This document shows positions 50,502-63,795 of a stretch of 64,000 nucleotides of DNA, one piece after another. Every line of letters begins with the position of its first letter. Position 1 is the stretch's first letter. The stretch is from the NCBI GenBank assembly GCA_014305285.1, contig JACRSG010000002.1:152026-216025 (forward strand). Direction: 5' to 3'. The position numbers and the translations under genes were made by a program. Under the pieces are notes generated by a model. The model did not search any database. It saw only the letters and a list, made by a program, of their open reading frames with translations, and had not been told where the DNA came from. Source of the stretch: Campylobacter jejuni. GTDB taxonomy: Bacteria; Campylobacterota; Campylobacteria; Campylobacterales; Campylobacteraceae.

Positions 50502-51405
50502 GATACTCTCCTGTTAAGCTTTCTAAGAACGCGACTATATTATCAACTGTTTGTTGATCTAAAAATTTTCCTAGTTGATAGTAAGCCATGAACTGAACAC
50601 AAGCATCTAAAGTAGGTATAGTTCCATCGTGAAAATAAGGTCCAGTTTTGGCTATATTTCTTAGACTTGGAACTTTAAATACCATTTTATCAGCTTCTCT
50701 TTTTGTGATTTCGTAGCGTCCTAAATCTTCTTGGTTTGGGTATTCTTGAAAAATACCGATTTTTTGAAACATATTTCCACCTATATTTTGACCTTGATGA
50801 CAGGAGATACAGCCATTAGCTTTAAAATCTTCATAACCTTTTTTAGCTTGAGCTGAAATAGCATTTTGATCTCCGCTAAGATAGCGATCAAAAGGAGAAT
50901 TTGGAGTGATTAAGGTTTTTTCAAATTCAGCAACCGCAAGAGTTATATTTTCTACTGTAATTTCTCCATAAAGTTTTTTAAAAGCTTTTACATAATTTTT
51001 ATTTGAATTAACTTTTTGTAAAAGAATTTCAGGACTTAGCCCCATTTCTTTTGGATTGAAAAAAGGCACTTTAGCTTGTTCTACTAAATCTTTGGCTCTA
51101 CCATTCCAAAATTGCACAAAATTAAATACGGAGTTAAAGGTTGTAGGAGTGTTAAAGGGTTTATCAAGTTGATTATCAACTCCTATTGAAAATTCAAGTC
51201 CATCAACGCCGTGTTGATCAAGTCTATGGCAAGTATTACACGAAACTTTTCCATCTTTAGATAAACTTTTATCCATATAAAGACTTTTTCCAAGTTTAGC
51301 TTTTTCTTTATCATAAGAGATGGAATTTGGAATAGGGGTTATCATATCTACTGCAAAGACTATATTTGCATAAGATAAACATAAAATCATTATTATTTTT
51401 TTCAT
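50491..51405 (-). CDS. docA: Di-haem cytochrome c peroxidase DocA
   Basis: DocA is a periplasmic cytochrome c peroxidase that reduces hydrogen peroxide. The 304-residue precursor has a signal peptide ([18 protein letters not shown], residues 1-18) and two CxxCH haem-binding motifs: CNTCH near residue 56 and CISCH near 198. The C-terminal [18 protein letters not shown] is typical of the family (conserved Met/His region). It is upstream of docB on the same strand with an 11-base overlap. Confidence 0.92.
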   Translation of the reverse strand: MKKIIMILCLSYANIVFAVDMITPIPNSISYDKEKAKLGKSLYMDKSLSKDGKVSCNTCHRLDQHGVDGLEFSIGVDNQLDKPFNTPTTFNSVFNFVQFWNGRAKDLVEQAKVPFFNPKEMGLSPEILLQKVNSNKNYVKAFKKLYGEITVENITLAVAEFEKTLITPNSPFDRYLSGDQNAISAQAKKGYEDFKANGCISCHQGQNIGGNMFQKIGIFQEYPNQEDLGRYEITKREADKMVFKVPSLRNIAKTGPYFHDGTIPTLDACVQFMAYYQLGKFLDQQTVDNIVAFLESLTGEYHDK

Positions 51406-51469
51406 GATAAATTTCTACCTTAATTTTAAGTTTTCAAAATGCCATTATAGTGCAATTTTAGTAAATTAT

Positions 51470-52345
51470 TTAATCGATATTTTTTATTTTATTGCAAAGT
51501 TCTCCTAAATTTTCTATAACACAACGCACTTTATCTCCTGATTTTAGAAAAGTAGGTGGATTTAGTCCCATGCCTACTCCACTAGGAGTTCCCATAGATA
51601 TAATGCTTCCAGCTTTTAAAACCATGCCTGCGCTAAGTTCTTCTAAGACATAAGCAATATCAAAAATAAACAATTGGGTGTTAGAGTTTTGGCGTAGTTC
51701 ATCATTGACATAGCTTTGAAGTTGGAGTTTAGGAGGATAAGAAATTTCATCTACACTTGTGATATAAGGTCCCATTACAGTGCTACCTTCAAGACTTTTT
51801 GCTCGGTAGAATTGTTTGTGGCGTTTTTGAAGTTCACGAGCAGAAATTTCATTGATAATAGTATAGCCAAAGATATAATCTTTTGCATGTTTAGCTTTGA
51901 TTTTATAAGCATCTTTGCTTAAAATAAATGCAAGCTCACACTCATAATCAAGCTGAGAAGTTACATCGGCATGCAGAGGTATATCTCCAAAAGGTGGTGT
52001 AGCTTGATTACAGCGTTTTCCAAAATATACAGGATATTCTCTTTCTTCAAATTTTTCACCCTTAAATTTGGCAGATTCTTTGGCATGATCTAAAAAATTA
52101 ATCCCAAGGCATATAATATCTTGGCGAGGTTCTATAATAGGAGCTAGATAATTTTCTTTTGAAATTTCATAAGCTATCTTAGAATCCAAGTCTGTAAGTT
52201 TGTGTTTAAATTTGTCAAAATGGATGATAAATTCATTCATATCATTAATTTCAATGCCAAGATCAGTAAAACTTACAATTTTTCCACTAGAATTTAGCAC
52301 TCCTAGACTAGGTTTTTGACCCTGTATAAAATTAACAAATTTCAT
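51470..52345 (-). CDS. Fumarylacetoacetate hydrolase family protein
   Basis: The 291-residue protein belongs to the FAH family of carbon-carbon-bond hydrolases and decarboxylases. The metal-binding Glu/Asp region is in DYECELAFILSKDAYKI, and later come the conserved GYTIINEISARELQKRH and SMGTPSGVGMGLNPPTFLKSGD. The specific substrate is unknown; oxaloacetate or acylpyruvate are possible. Cytoplasmic, with no signal peptide. Confidence 0.85.
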   Translation of the reverse strand: MKFVNFIQGQKPSLGVLNSSGKIVSFTDLGIEINDMNEFIIHFDKFKHKLTDLDSKIAYEISKENYLAPIIEPRQDIICLGINFLDHAKESAKFKGEKFEEREYPVYFGKRCNQATPPFGDIPLHADVTSQLDYECELAFILSKDAYKIKAKHAKDYIFGYTIINEISARELQKRHKQFYRAKSLEGSTVMGPYITSVDEISYPPKLQLQSYVNDELRQNSNTQLFIFDIAYVLEELSAGMVLKAGSIISMGTPSGVGMGLNPPTFLKSGDKVRCVIENLGELCNKIKNID

Positions 52346-52456
52346 TGGAAAACCTCGTTTTTTTATTTAATTATACTTAAAGTTTTAGTAAGGATTATTT
52401 TTTTATTTTAAAATTTAGTAAAAAAGTGATTGATTGTAGCATAGTGAAACATCATT

Positions 52457-53359
52457 TTATTTTATAGAATTGTTGAAAATTTTTTTATATTTATTTTTTG
52501 AGTTGATATCAAAATTTTGATTTTTGTATTGAAATTTTAAACGATAAGAATGCAAACACAAACGCAAAGCACCTGTAAGTTTTAAGCGTTCTTTAGGGCT
52601 TAATTTTTCATCTAAAATATTTTCGATTTGTTCTTTGCTAAGCCCATAAAGCGGATCGCCTAAAATGGTATGATTTTTATAGTGCAAATGTACTCTGATT
52701 TGGTGTTGTCTGCCTGTTAAGGGTTTGCAAAGTAAAAGAGTGGCATTGATTTTAGGAAAGTATTTTAAAATTTCAAATTCAGTGATGGCTTGTTTTCCTT
52801 CTTTGCAAATTTGCATTCTTGTTTTTACATCATCATAGTTTTTGGCTAATTTTATAGTTTTATCAACTATAAAATTTTCTTCTATTTTTCCACGAGCTAG
52901 AGCAAGATATTCTTTTTGAACCAGTTTTTTTTTAAACAAACTTTTAAGATCAATTTGAGCTTTTTTATTTTTAGCCACAAGTATAATTCCACTTGTTTCT
53001 TTATCAAGCCTATGTGCCACGCAAGCTTCTTTTCCCCAAAGATGCCAAATTTCATCACTAAGGCTGTATTTACAATGTCTACCATTTGGATGGCTTAAGA
53101 TCCCACTTTCTTTTTCAAGCACAGCAAAGTCTTCATTTTCAAAGACAATTTCTACTCCTTTGGGATTATTTTCATAGACTATAAGCTCTACTAAACCATT
53201 TAAAATTTTATTCTTTTCTTTTACTAAAATTCCATCACAAAAAAGCCTTTTTTTGTCTATGAGTTTTTGTGCTTCATTTATGCTAATTTTTAAATTTTCC
53301 ATAAGGACTTGAAACGCTTTTTTTCCATTGTTTGAGAGTTTTATTTTTGTGTAAGCCAA
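52457..53359 (-). CDS. Pseudouridine synthase, RluA family
   Basis: This enzyme makes pseudouridine in rRNA or tRNA. The 300-residue product has an N-terminal S4-like segment (ISINEAQKLIDKKRLFCDGI), then the catalytic CVAHRLDKETSGIILVAKN with the catalytic Asp near residue 118, and the downstream GRQHQIRVHLHYKNHTILGDPLYG motif. The exact site (RluC or RluD type) is not resolved. It is divergent from purB over about 80 bases. Confidence 0.9.
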   Translation of the reverse strand: MAYTKIKLSNNGKKAFQVLMENLKISINEAQKLIDKKRLFCDGILVKEKNKILNGLVELIVYENNPKGVEIVFENEDFAVLEKESGILSHPNGRHCKYSLSDEIWHLWGKEACVAHRLDKETSGIILVAKNKKAQIDLKSLFKKKLVQKEYLALARGKIEENFIVDKTIKLAKNYDDVKTRMQICKEGKQAITEFEILKYFPKINATLLLCKPLTGRQHQIRVHLHYKNHTILGDPLYGLSKEQIENILDEKLSPKERLKLTGALRLCLHSYRLKFQYKNQNFDINSKNKYKKIFNNSIK

Positions 53360-53437
53360 ACTTAACCTTCCTCTAAATTTTTTTTAGATAAAATTTCATT
53401 TCTTTTTTTAAAAATTATAGCTAAAAAGGTTTCAAAG

Positions 53438-54766
53438 ATGGTTGAAAGATATAGCAGAGAAATCATGGCTAAAAAATGGGACATGCAAGCAAAATACGAT
53501 GCATGGTTAAAAGTAGAATTAGCTGCTGTAAAAACTTGGAATAAACTTGGTCTCATTAATGACACAGACTGTGAAAAAATTCTTAAAAACGCAAAATTTG
53601 ATATTGCAAGAATAAATGAAATAGAAAAAACTACAAAACACGATGTTATAGCTTTTCTTACAAGTGTAAGTGAAGGTTTGGGAGAAGAGAGTCGTTTTGT
53701 GCATTATGCAATGACAAGTTCTGATTGTATAGATACTGCTGTTGCTTTGCAGATAAAAGAGAGTTTAGAGCTTATTTTAGAAGATGTTTCTTTGCTTTTA
53801 GAAGCCATCAAAAAACGTGCTTTGGAACATAAAGATACCTTAATGATAGGAAGAAGCCATGGAATTCATGGAGAGCCTATTACTTTTGGTTTGGTACTAG
53901 CTATTTGGTATGATGAAATTTTGCATGCAAAAGGGCTTTTAGAACATGCAAAAGAAGTGATAAGCTATGGAAAAATCAGTGGTGCAATGGGAAATTTTGC
54001 TCATGCTCCTTTAGAATTTGAAGAAGAGGTTTGTAAAGATTTAGGTCTTAAAGCCGCTCCTGTTTCAAATCAAGTGATCCAAAGAGATCGTTATGCTCAA
54101 GTTATCTCTGCTATTGCGATTTTAGCTTCAAGTTGTGAGCAAATCGCTGTAGCGATAAGACATTTCCAAAGAACTGAAGTTTATGAGGCTGAGGAGTATT
54201 TTAGTGTAGGACAAAAGGGAAGTTCAGCTATGCCACATAAAAGAAATCCTGTTTTAAGTGAAAATATCACAGGGCTTTGTCGTGTGCTTAGATCTTTTGT
54301 AACTCCAGCCTTGGAAAATGTTGCACTTTGGCATGAAAGAGATATATCTCATTCAAGTGTTGAAAGATTTATTTTGCCTGATGCTTTTATCACGGCTGAT
54401 TTTATGCTTATGCGTCTTACAAATTTGATTGATAAACTTTTGGTTTATCCTGAAAATATGATGAAAAATTTAAATCTTACAGGGGGGCTTGTATTTTCAG
54501 GGAGGGTGCTTTTAGAGCTTCCATTTAAAGGTATTAGTCGTGAAGAGGCTTATAAAATAGTCCAAAGAAATGCTATGAAAGTTTGGGTAGATTTGCAAAA
54601 TGGTAAGGCTGCTATCAATGAAAAAAATGAAAGTTTGTTTTTGTTGGCACTTTTAGGAGATGAGGATTTAAGAAAGAGTTTGAGTGAAGAGGATATAAGA
54701 AAATGTTTCGATTATAACTACTATACAAAAAATGTTGATGCAATTTTTAAAAGAACATTTAAATAA
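53438..54766 (+). CDS. purB: Adenylosuccinate lyase
   Basis: PurB cleaves SAICAR and adenylosuccinate in purine synthesis. The 442-residue protein starts MVERYSREIMAKKWDMQAKY and has the fumarase/aspartase superfamily signature GSSAMPHKRNPVLSENI near residue 260, plus MTSSDCIDTA and GRSHGIHGEPITFG. Length is typical. Its start has a moderate AAAGG site. nrdA follows after 15 bases, so they may share a transcript. Confidence 0.96.
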   Translation: MVERYSREIMAKKWDMQAKYDAWLKVELAAVKTWNKLGLINDTDCEKILKNAKFDIARINEIEKTTKHDVIAFLTSVSEGLGEESRFVHYAMTSSDCIDTAVALQIKESLELILEDVSLLLEAIKKRALEHKDTLMIGRSHGIHGEPITFGLVLAIWYDEILHAKGLLEHAKEVISYGKISGAMGNFAHAPLEFEEEVCKDLGLKAAPVSNQVIQRDRYAQVISAIAILASSCEQIAVAIRHFQRTEVYEAEEYFSVGQKGSSAMPHKRNPVLSENITGLCRVLRSFVTPALENVALWHERDISHSSVERFILPDAFITADFMLMRLTNLIDKLLVYPENMMKNLNLTGGLVFSGRVLLELPFKGISREEAYKIVQRNAMKVWVDLQNGKAAINEKNESLFLLALLGDEDLRKSLSEEDIRKCFDYNYYTKNVDAIFKRTFK

Positions 54767-54781
54767 AAAGCAAGGAAGGCA

Positions 54782-57151
54782 ATGAAAGTTATTAAAAGAA
54801 ATGGTCGTACAGAAGAATTGGATGTTTCTAAGATAAAAAAATGTACCTCTGATGCTGTAAAAGATTTAGAAGGTGTGAATTTAAGTGAACTCGAACTTGA
54901 TGCAAAGATTCAATTTCGTGATGGAATTTCAACTGAAGAAATTCAAAAAACTTTAATTAAAACTGCAGTAGATAAGATAGATATTGATTGTCCAAATTGG
55001 ACCTTTGTTGCCGCTAGACTTTTTTTATTTGATTTGTATAAAAAAGTTAATGGCATGAATCGCTATAGTCATTTGCGTGAATATTTTCAAAGGGGTGAAA
55101 AAGAAGGAAGAATTTTACTTGGTCTTAAAGAAAAATACGATTTAGATGATTTAAATGCTTATATTAAACCTGAACGCGATATGCAGTTTACTTATCTTGG
55201 TGTTAAAACTTTATATGATAGATACTTGATTAAAGATAGTAAAGGTATGCCTATAGAGCTTCCTCAGCAAATGTTTATGGCCATTGCAATGTTTTTAGCA
55301 CAGAATGAATTTAATCCTCAAGAATGGGCAAAGAAATTTTATGATCTAATTTCTAAATTTGAACTCATGCTTGCAACTCCAACTTTATCCAATGCAAGAA
55401 CAACGCGCCACCAACTTAGCTCTTGTTATATAGGATCAACCCCTGATAATATTGAAGGTATTTTTGATTCTTATCAAGAAATGGCTTTACTTTCTAAATT
55501 TGGTGGCGGTATAGGTTGGGATTGGTCTAAAGTACGTGCTATGGGTGGAAGTATAGATGGGCATAAAAACGCTGCAGGAGGGATTATACCTTTCTTAAAA
55601 ATTACTAATGATATTGCCGTGGCTGTAGATCAACTAGGCACTAGAAAAGGGGCTATCGCAGTTTATATAGAACCTTGGCACATGGATATAAGCGATTTTA
55701 TTGATTTGCGTAAAAATTCAGGCGAAGAAAGACGCCGGACTCATGAACTTTTTCCTGCTTTATGGATCAATGATCTTTTTATGAAAAGAGTAAGAGCTAA
55801 TGATCAATGGACTCTTTTTGATTCTGCAGATACGGCGGATTTGTGTGATTTATATGGTGAGTCTTTTGAAAAACGCTATGAAGAATATGAAAAAGATGAA
55901 AGCATTACCAAAGAAATTGTGGAAGCTAAAGAGCTTTGGAAGAAAATTTTGCTAAATTATTTTGAAACAGGTTTGCCATTTTTATGTTTTAAGGATAGTG
56001 CTAACAGAGCAAATCCAAATGCTCATGTAGGAATTATTAGAAGTTCAAATTTGTGTACTGAAATTTTTCAAAATACCGAGCCAAATTATTATCAAATCAA
56101 AGTGGTTTTTGAAAATGGAGATGAGGTTCATTTTGATGAAGAACAAAAGGTTGTTGTTGATGGGGGATATGAAAAATCAGCTAAAAAAATCTCAACTTTA
56201 GATAGCATTGATGGTAATAAAGTTTATATAGTAGAAAAATATAAAAATGATGGAAAAACAGCCGTTTGCAATCTGGCAAGTATAAATCTTAGCAAAGTAT
56301 ATACTAAAGAAGATATAGAGCGTGTTGTTCCAACGGCTATTCGTATGCTTGATAATGTGATTGATTTAAATTTTTATCCTCATAGAAAGGTAAAAGATAC
56401 AAATTTAAAATCTCGTGCCATAGGCCTTGGTGTTATGGGTGAAGCGCAAATGCTTGCTGAAGCTAAGATTCACTGGGGAAGTGATGAGCATTTAAATAAA
56501 ATTGATGAGATTATGGAACAAATTAGCTTTGAGGCTATTAATGCGAGTTCAAATTTAGCTCTTGAAAAGGGTTCTTATGAAGATTTTGAAGGATCAAATT
56601 GGAGCAAGGGGATTTTTCCTATCGATGTAGCAAGTCCTAAAGCCAAAGCTTTAACTTTGAGAGAAGGTTTATTTGATCAAAGTGAATGTGACTGGGCTAA
56701 ACTTAGAGAAAAAGTTAAAAAAGATGGTATGAGAAATGGTTATTTGATGGCCATTGCACCTACTTCTTCTATTTCTATCTTGGTGGGTACTACGCAAACT
56801 ATTGAACCTGTTTATAAAAGAAAGTGGTTTGAACAAAATTTAAGCGGTATGATACCTGTGGTTGTGCCAAATTTAAGCCTTGATACTTGGCAATACTATA
56901 CTCCAGCCTATGAACTTGATCAAAAAATTCTTGTAAAAGCTGCTGCTGTGCGTGGTAAGTGGATTGATCAAGGACAAAGTTTAAATATCTTTTTATCACT
57001 TGATAAAGCAAGTGGAGGGTATTTAAATGAAATTTATCAACTTGCTTGGGAGCTTGGAGTAAAATCTACTTATTACCTAAGAAGCGAAAGTCCTGATAGT
57101 GAAAAAGTCAATGTTGCAGATCGTAGCATAGAATGTGAAGGTTGCCAATAA
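54782..57151 (+). CDS. nrdA: Ribonucleoside-diphosphate reductase alpha subunit
   Basis: NrdA is the large subunit of class I ribonucleotide reductase; the radical-generating small subunit is outside this window. The 789-residue protein has an N-terminal ATP-cone (MKVIKRNGRTEELDVSKIKK), catalytic barrel motifs LSSCYIGSTPDNIEGI and SSNLCTEIF, the APTSSISILVGTTQTIEPVY loop, and a C-terminal cysteine tail ECEGCQ. Length is normal for this class. A clear terminator follows. Confidence 0.96.
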   Translation: MKVIKRNGRTEELDVSKIKKCTSDAVKDLEGVNLSELELDAKIQFRDGISTEEIQKTLIKTAVDKIDIDCPNWTFVAARLFLFDLYKKVNGMNRYSHLREYFQRGEKEGRILLGLKEKYDLDDLNAYIKPERDMQFTYLGVKTLYDRYLIKDSKGMPIELPQQMFMAIAMFLAQNEFNPQEWAKKFYDLISKFELMLATPTLSNARTTRHQLSSCYIGSTPDNIEGIFDSYQEMALLSKFGGGIGWDWSKVRAMGGSIDGHKNAAGGIIPFLKITNDIAVAVDQLGTRKGAIAVYIEPWHMDISDFIDLRKNSGEERRRTHELFPALWINDLFMKRVRANDQWTLFDSADTADLCDLYGESFEKRYEEYEKDESITKEIVEAKELWKKILLNYFETGLPFLCFKDSANRANPNAHVGIIRSSNLCTEIFQNTEPNYYQIKVVFENGDEVHFDEEQKVVVDGGYEKSAKKISTLDSIDGNKVYIVEKYKNDGKTAVCNLASINLSKVYTKEDIERVVPTAIRMLDNVIDLNFYPHRKVKDTNLKSRAIGLGVMGEAQMLAEAKIHWGSDEHLNKIDEIMEQISFEAINASSNLALEKGSYEDFEGSNWSKGIFPIDVASPKAKALTLREGLFDQSECDWAKLREKVKKDGMRNGYLMAIAPTSSISILVGTTQTIEPVYKRKWFEQNLSGMIPVVVPNLSLDTWQYYTPAYELDQKILVKAAAVRGKWIDQGQSLNIFLSLDKASGGYLNEIYQLAWELGVKSTYYLRSESPDSEKVNVADRSIECEGCQ

Positions 57152-57156
57152 ATACT

Positions 57157-57183
57157 AAAACCCAATGAAAAGCATTGGGTTTT
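57157..57183. terminator. Bidirectional terminator between nrdA and symporter gene
   Basis: An 11-base-pair perfect stem AAAACCCAATG / CATTGGGTTTT with a five-base loop (AAAAG) and T/A runs on both sides. It lies between nrdA (plus) and the convergent symporter gene (minus). Confidence 0.9.
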
Positions 57184-57189
57184 AAAAGA

Positions 57190-58575
57190 TTAAGAATTGT
57201 AAATTTCTTTATCTAGAGCTTTTAGATTTTTTGCAGTACAAAGTGCCGAAGTCATAGCTCCTGAGACATTGCTTGCTGTTCTTGCCATATCTATAATAGG
57301 ATCTATGGCTAAAATCAAACTTAGCATGACAAAATTATTGCCAAATCCAATCCCTGCTAACATAATAGAAGCTGCCATAGTTGCACTTCCAGGTACTCCA
57401 GCTATACCTAAGGATCCAATAACAGCTACTAAAACTATCATTAAAGCAAATGTAAAATCAATATGTGTATGTGTAGCAAAAGCTACAAAAACTGCTGCTA
57501 AAGCCGGAAAATATCCTGCACACCCATTAAGTCCTGTTGTTGTACCTATAGATGCTACAAAATTAGCTATAGCAGGATTAACTCCGAATTTATTTTGCAA
57601 AGTTGAAGTGGTCATAGGTAAAGTACCTAAAGAAGATCTTGAACTAAATGCAAATAACCATACAGGAAAGGCCTTTTTTGCATATTTTATAGGGTTTAAT
57701 CCTTGTGAAGCAAGAAGTAAAAAATGCACCCCAAACATTACAAACATAGCTATATAAATAAGCATTATAAAAAGTCCAGCTGTTTTGATAGCTTCAAAAC
57801 CATTGCTTAAAAGCACATTAGCCGTCATGCAAACTACAGCATAAGGCATAAATCTAATAACTGTAGCAGTCATGTTCATCATAACATTATAAAAGGTTAG
57901 GATAAAATTATGAAAACTTTTAAAGGCTTGTTCATACTTTTCTTTTTTAGAAATTTTTTTAGCATTAATTCCTATAAAAAAAGAAAAAATGACAATAGCT
58001 ATAATATTTTCTTTATTAATGGCTGTAACGATATTGCTAGGTATTAGCTCTAGTATAATATTTGAAAAAGTTTGAATTTCGCGAATTTGTTTATCTCCTT
58101 CATGTATAGCAAAATTACTTCCTAAATCAAAACCATAACCTAAACATATACCTAAGGTTGCAGCTATGGCTGTGCTAAAGAGTATCCAAAAAAGACTTAT
58201 TCCAAGCAAGGAAGATATTTTGATGTTTTTATCAATTTCTATAATTACTTTTATAATACAAATGCTTACAAGGGGAACAACTAGCATTTTTATAAAAGCT
58301 ACAAAAACAGAACTTACAAATGCAAACCAATGTTTTGTTTCACTATACCAAAGAATATTACTTGCTTCTTTAGCATCTGGAAAGTTTGCTAAATATTGTA
58401 AAGCAAAACCAAACCCTAAACCCATTAAAAGTGCAAATAGCATGCGAAGAGAAAAATTGATTTTGATATCCCGCATTTTTTTCAATGCGTAAAAAACAAC
58501 ACAAAGTATAGCAAGAATAGCTATAGTATGAGCTTGTGAAAGCATTAGAAAATCTTGAAAAAATTGTTTATCCAT
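57190..58575 (-). CDS. Sodium:dicarboxylate-family symporter, probably cystine (TcyP-like)
   Basis: The 461-residue product is a multi-pass inner-membrane protein of the dicarboxylate/amino-acid:cation symporter family. It has the serine-rich re-entrant loop FAFSSRSSLGTLPMTTSTLQ and later GVPGSATMAASIMLAGIGFG and DPIIDMARTASNVSGAM. These motifs, including the size, resemble the L-cystine importer TcyP rather than the C4-dicarboxylate carriers. I recall that the C. jejuni gene at this position was linked to cystine uptake, but the substrate is not certain from sequence. It is followed by thyX on the same strand after about 118 bases. Confidence 0.75.
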   Translation of the reverse strand: MDKQFFQDFLMLSQAHTIAILAILCVVFYALKKMRDIKINFSLRMLFALLMGLGFGFALQYLANFPDAKEASNILWYSETKHWFAFVSSVFVAFIKMLVVPLVSICIIKVIIEIDKNIKISSLLGISLFWILFSTAIAATLGICLGYGFDLGSNFAIHEGDKQIREIQTFSNIILELIPSNIVTAINKENIIAIVIFSFFIGINAKKISKKEKYEQAFKSFHNFILTFYNVMMNMTATVIRFMPYAVVCMTANVLLSNGFEAIKTAGLFIMLIYIAMFVMFGVHFLLLASQGLNPIKYAKKAFPVWLFAFSSRSSLGTLPMTTSTLQNKFGVNPAIANFVASIGTTTGLNGCAGYFPALAAVFVAFATHTHIDFTFALMIVLVAVIGSLGIAGVPGSATMAASIMLAGIGFGNNFVMLSLILAIDPIIDMARTASNVSGAMTSALCTAKNLKALDKEIYNS

Positions 58576-58693
58576 AAAAGTCCTTATAAGAAACTATAAT
58601 CAAGCACAAAGTGTATGAAAATATACTTGCATAAAACTTGATTTTATAAATGGTAGCACAAAAATATTTTAAATAAGATAAAATTAGTATGAT

Positions 58694-59317
58694 TTATTCT
58701 ATATCTTTATGTAAACAATGTTCAAATATAAATTTGTGTTCTTGTGGCAAGGCTTCAAATAAAGCATTTGCTAAATTTCTAATCTCCCAAAGAGCCGATT
58801 TTGAACTACGTAAAGAAATGAAATTTTGTAAACTTCTTGCATTAATTGTTAGTGTAAGTTCGGTTTTATAGCTTTCTGGTAAGCAGTATTTGGCTATATC
58901 TAAACTGATGCTTTTTTGTAAAATAGTGCGTAAATTTTCTAAGGCTTTAATGCTTGCATTATCAACCTCTTCGTTGCCACAAAGCACAAGATAACGACTT
59001 GCGTTTTCAAAATCTCCTATTTTAAATTCATCTTCATTGCGAAGTTCTTTTAAGGTATAACGCGTGCTTTTTACGCTAGGACTAGTGTGACGGTGTCTTG
59101 CGACTTCTTGCAAACAAGCTCTTGAAATTCCTTGTATATAAAAAGTATAGCTTAGATGCTCTAAGGTTGAAGCGTGTTTGAATTTATTGCCCACGCGATC
59201 GATAAGTTCTTTATCTTTTTCGCCACCGCAATCGCCTTTTTCAAAGCTTTGCCAACAAGTTCTTGTTGCATGAGAACAAACAGATAATGGAGTGTGAAAA
59301 AGTAAAGTGATTTGCAT
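58694..59317 (-). CDS. thyX: FAD-dependent thymidylate synthase ThyX
   Basis: ThyX makes dTMP from dUMP using FAD and methylenetetrahydrofolate. The 207-residue protein has the ThyX signature RHRHTSPSVKSTRYTL near residue 76, which contains the R-H-R-x5-S motif. It lacks the Cys active site of ThyA, which fits the ThyX type. No thyA is present in this window. Confidence 0.94.
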   Translation of the reverse strand: MQITLLFHTPLSVCSHATRTCWQSFEKGDCGGEKDKELIDRVGNKFKHASTLEHLSYTFYIQGISRACLQEVARHRHTSPSVKSTRYTLKELRNEDEFKIGDFENASRYLVLCGNEEVDNASIKALENLRTILQKSISLDIAKYCLPESYKTELTLTINARSLQNFISLRSSKSALWEIRNLANALFEALPQEHKFIFEHCLHKDIE

Positions 59318-59424
59318 GTTTATTCCTTTTTTTGATAAAAATATTTTTTATAATTCTTGCATTTTTTACTTAAAATTCTAATGAAATAAAAAGTTTTATC
59401 AAGCTATAATTAGATAAAAAATAA

Positions 59425-62626
<3,202 letters not shown>

Positions 62627-62704
62627 AAATTTATAGAATTTTTATTTGTTAATATTATATAAGTTTCATTAATGAAACGAATTTTAACAAACAAGGTGAG
62701 AATT

Positions 62705-63751
62705 GTGAAAAAGTTACTAATGTGTGTATTAGTATTTTTATCTATAGGAGCATGTATGGTGGAAGCTAAACCAAAGATTGCTATTTTAGCAACAGGTGGA
62801 ACGATAGCAGGTTCTATTGATAGTGCTGTTGCCACAACAGGTTATACAGTCGGAGTTGTTGGCGTAGATGTTTTAATCAAAGCAGTTCCACAAATTCAAG
62901 ATTTAGCTAATATTAGCGGGGAGCAAATAGCAAATATTGATAGTTCAAATATGCGTGATGAAATTTGGCTAAAGCTTGCTAAAGAAATTAATAAGCTTTT
63001 TGCCGAAGGGGTAGATGGTGTGGTTATAACTCATGGTACTGACACCATGGAAGAAACTGCTTATTTTTTAAATTTAACCATTAAAAGTGATAAGCCTGTA
63101 GTTTTAGTTGGTGCTATGCGTCCATCAACTGCTATAAGTGCAGATGGGCCAAAAAATCTTTACAATGCTGTAGCATTAGCTGCTGATAAAGAAGCTAAGG
63201 GCAAGGGTGTTATGGTGGCTATGAATGATAAAATTTTAAGTGCTAGAGGCGTGGTAAAAACTCATAGTTTAAATGTTGATGCTTTCTCTTCTCCTGATTT
63301 TGGGGATTTGGGTTATATAATAGATGGTAAAGTCTTTTTCTATAATAATATTGCTAAAGCACACACAAAAAATGTTCCTTTTGATGTAAGCAAACTCACA
63401 AGTTTACCAAAAGTAGACATTCTTTATACCTATTCAAATGATGGTAGTGGTGTCGCTGCAAAAGCTTTATTTGAACATGAAACTAAGGGTATAGTTGTTG
63501 CAGGAAGTGGTGCAGGAAGTGTACATGAAGATCAAAAAAATGTTTTAAAAGAGCTTATAAAAAAAGGACTTAATGTTGTTGTAAGTTCAAGGGTTGTGGC
63601 AGGGCGTGTTGCTGTAAGTAATTCAGATAAGAAATTAGGTTTTGTTAGTGCTGAAGATTTAAACCCTCAAAAAGCAAGAGTTTTGCTTATGTTAGCACTT
63701 ACAAAAACAAGTGATCCTAAAAAAATTCAAGAGTATTTTTTAAAATATTAA
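62705..63751 (+). CDS. ansB: L-asparaginase, with signal peptide (periplasmic form)
   Basis: This type II asparaginase hydrolyses asparagine to aspartate and ammonia. I prefer the GTG start at 62705, preceded by AAGGTGAG, giving 348 residues starting with a signal peptide (MKKLLMCVLVFLSIGACMVEA, residues 1-21). An ATG 11 codons earlier (62672) has no ribosome-binding site. The catalytic Thr segments are ILATGGTIAGSID and ITHGTDTMEETAYFLNLTI. By established work, in C. jejuni some strains have a secreted asparaginase and others a cytoplasmic one. This copy has the signal. Confidence 0.88.
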   Translation: MKKLLMCVLVFLSIGACMVEAKPKIAILATGGTIAGSIDSAVATTGYTVGVVGVDVLIKAVPQIQDLANISGEQIANIDSSNMRDEIWLKLAKEINKLFAEGVDGVVITHGTDTMEETAYFLNLTIKSDKPVVLVGAMRPSTAISADGPKNLYNAVALAADKEAKGKGVMVAMNDKILSARGVVKTHSLNVDAFSSPDFGDLGYIIDGKVFFYNNIAKAHTKNVPFDVSKLTSLPKVDILYTYSNDGSGVAAKALFEHETKGIVVAGSGAGSVHEDQKNVLKELIKKGLNVVVSSRVVAGRVAVSNSDKKLGFVSAEDLNPQKARVLLMLALTKTSDPKKIQEYFLKY

Positions 63752-63771
63752 AATTTTTAAATATTTCTAAA

Positions 63772-63795
63772 CTTAGGGAATTTATCTTCCCTAAG
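63772..63795 (+). terminator. Terminator hairpin after ansB
   Basis: Arms CTTAGGGAA (63772-63780) and TTCCCTAAG (63787-63795) enclose a six-base loop, 21 bases after the ansB stop. The T-tract afterwards is weak. The remaining DNA to 64000 is AT-rich with no ORF that I can support. Confidence 0.6.
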
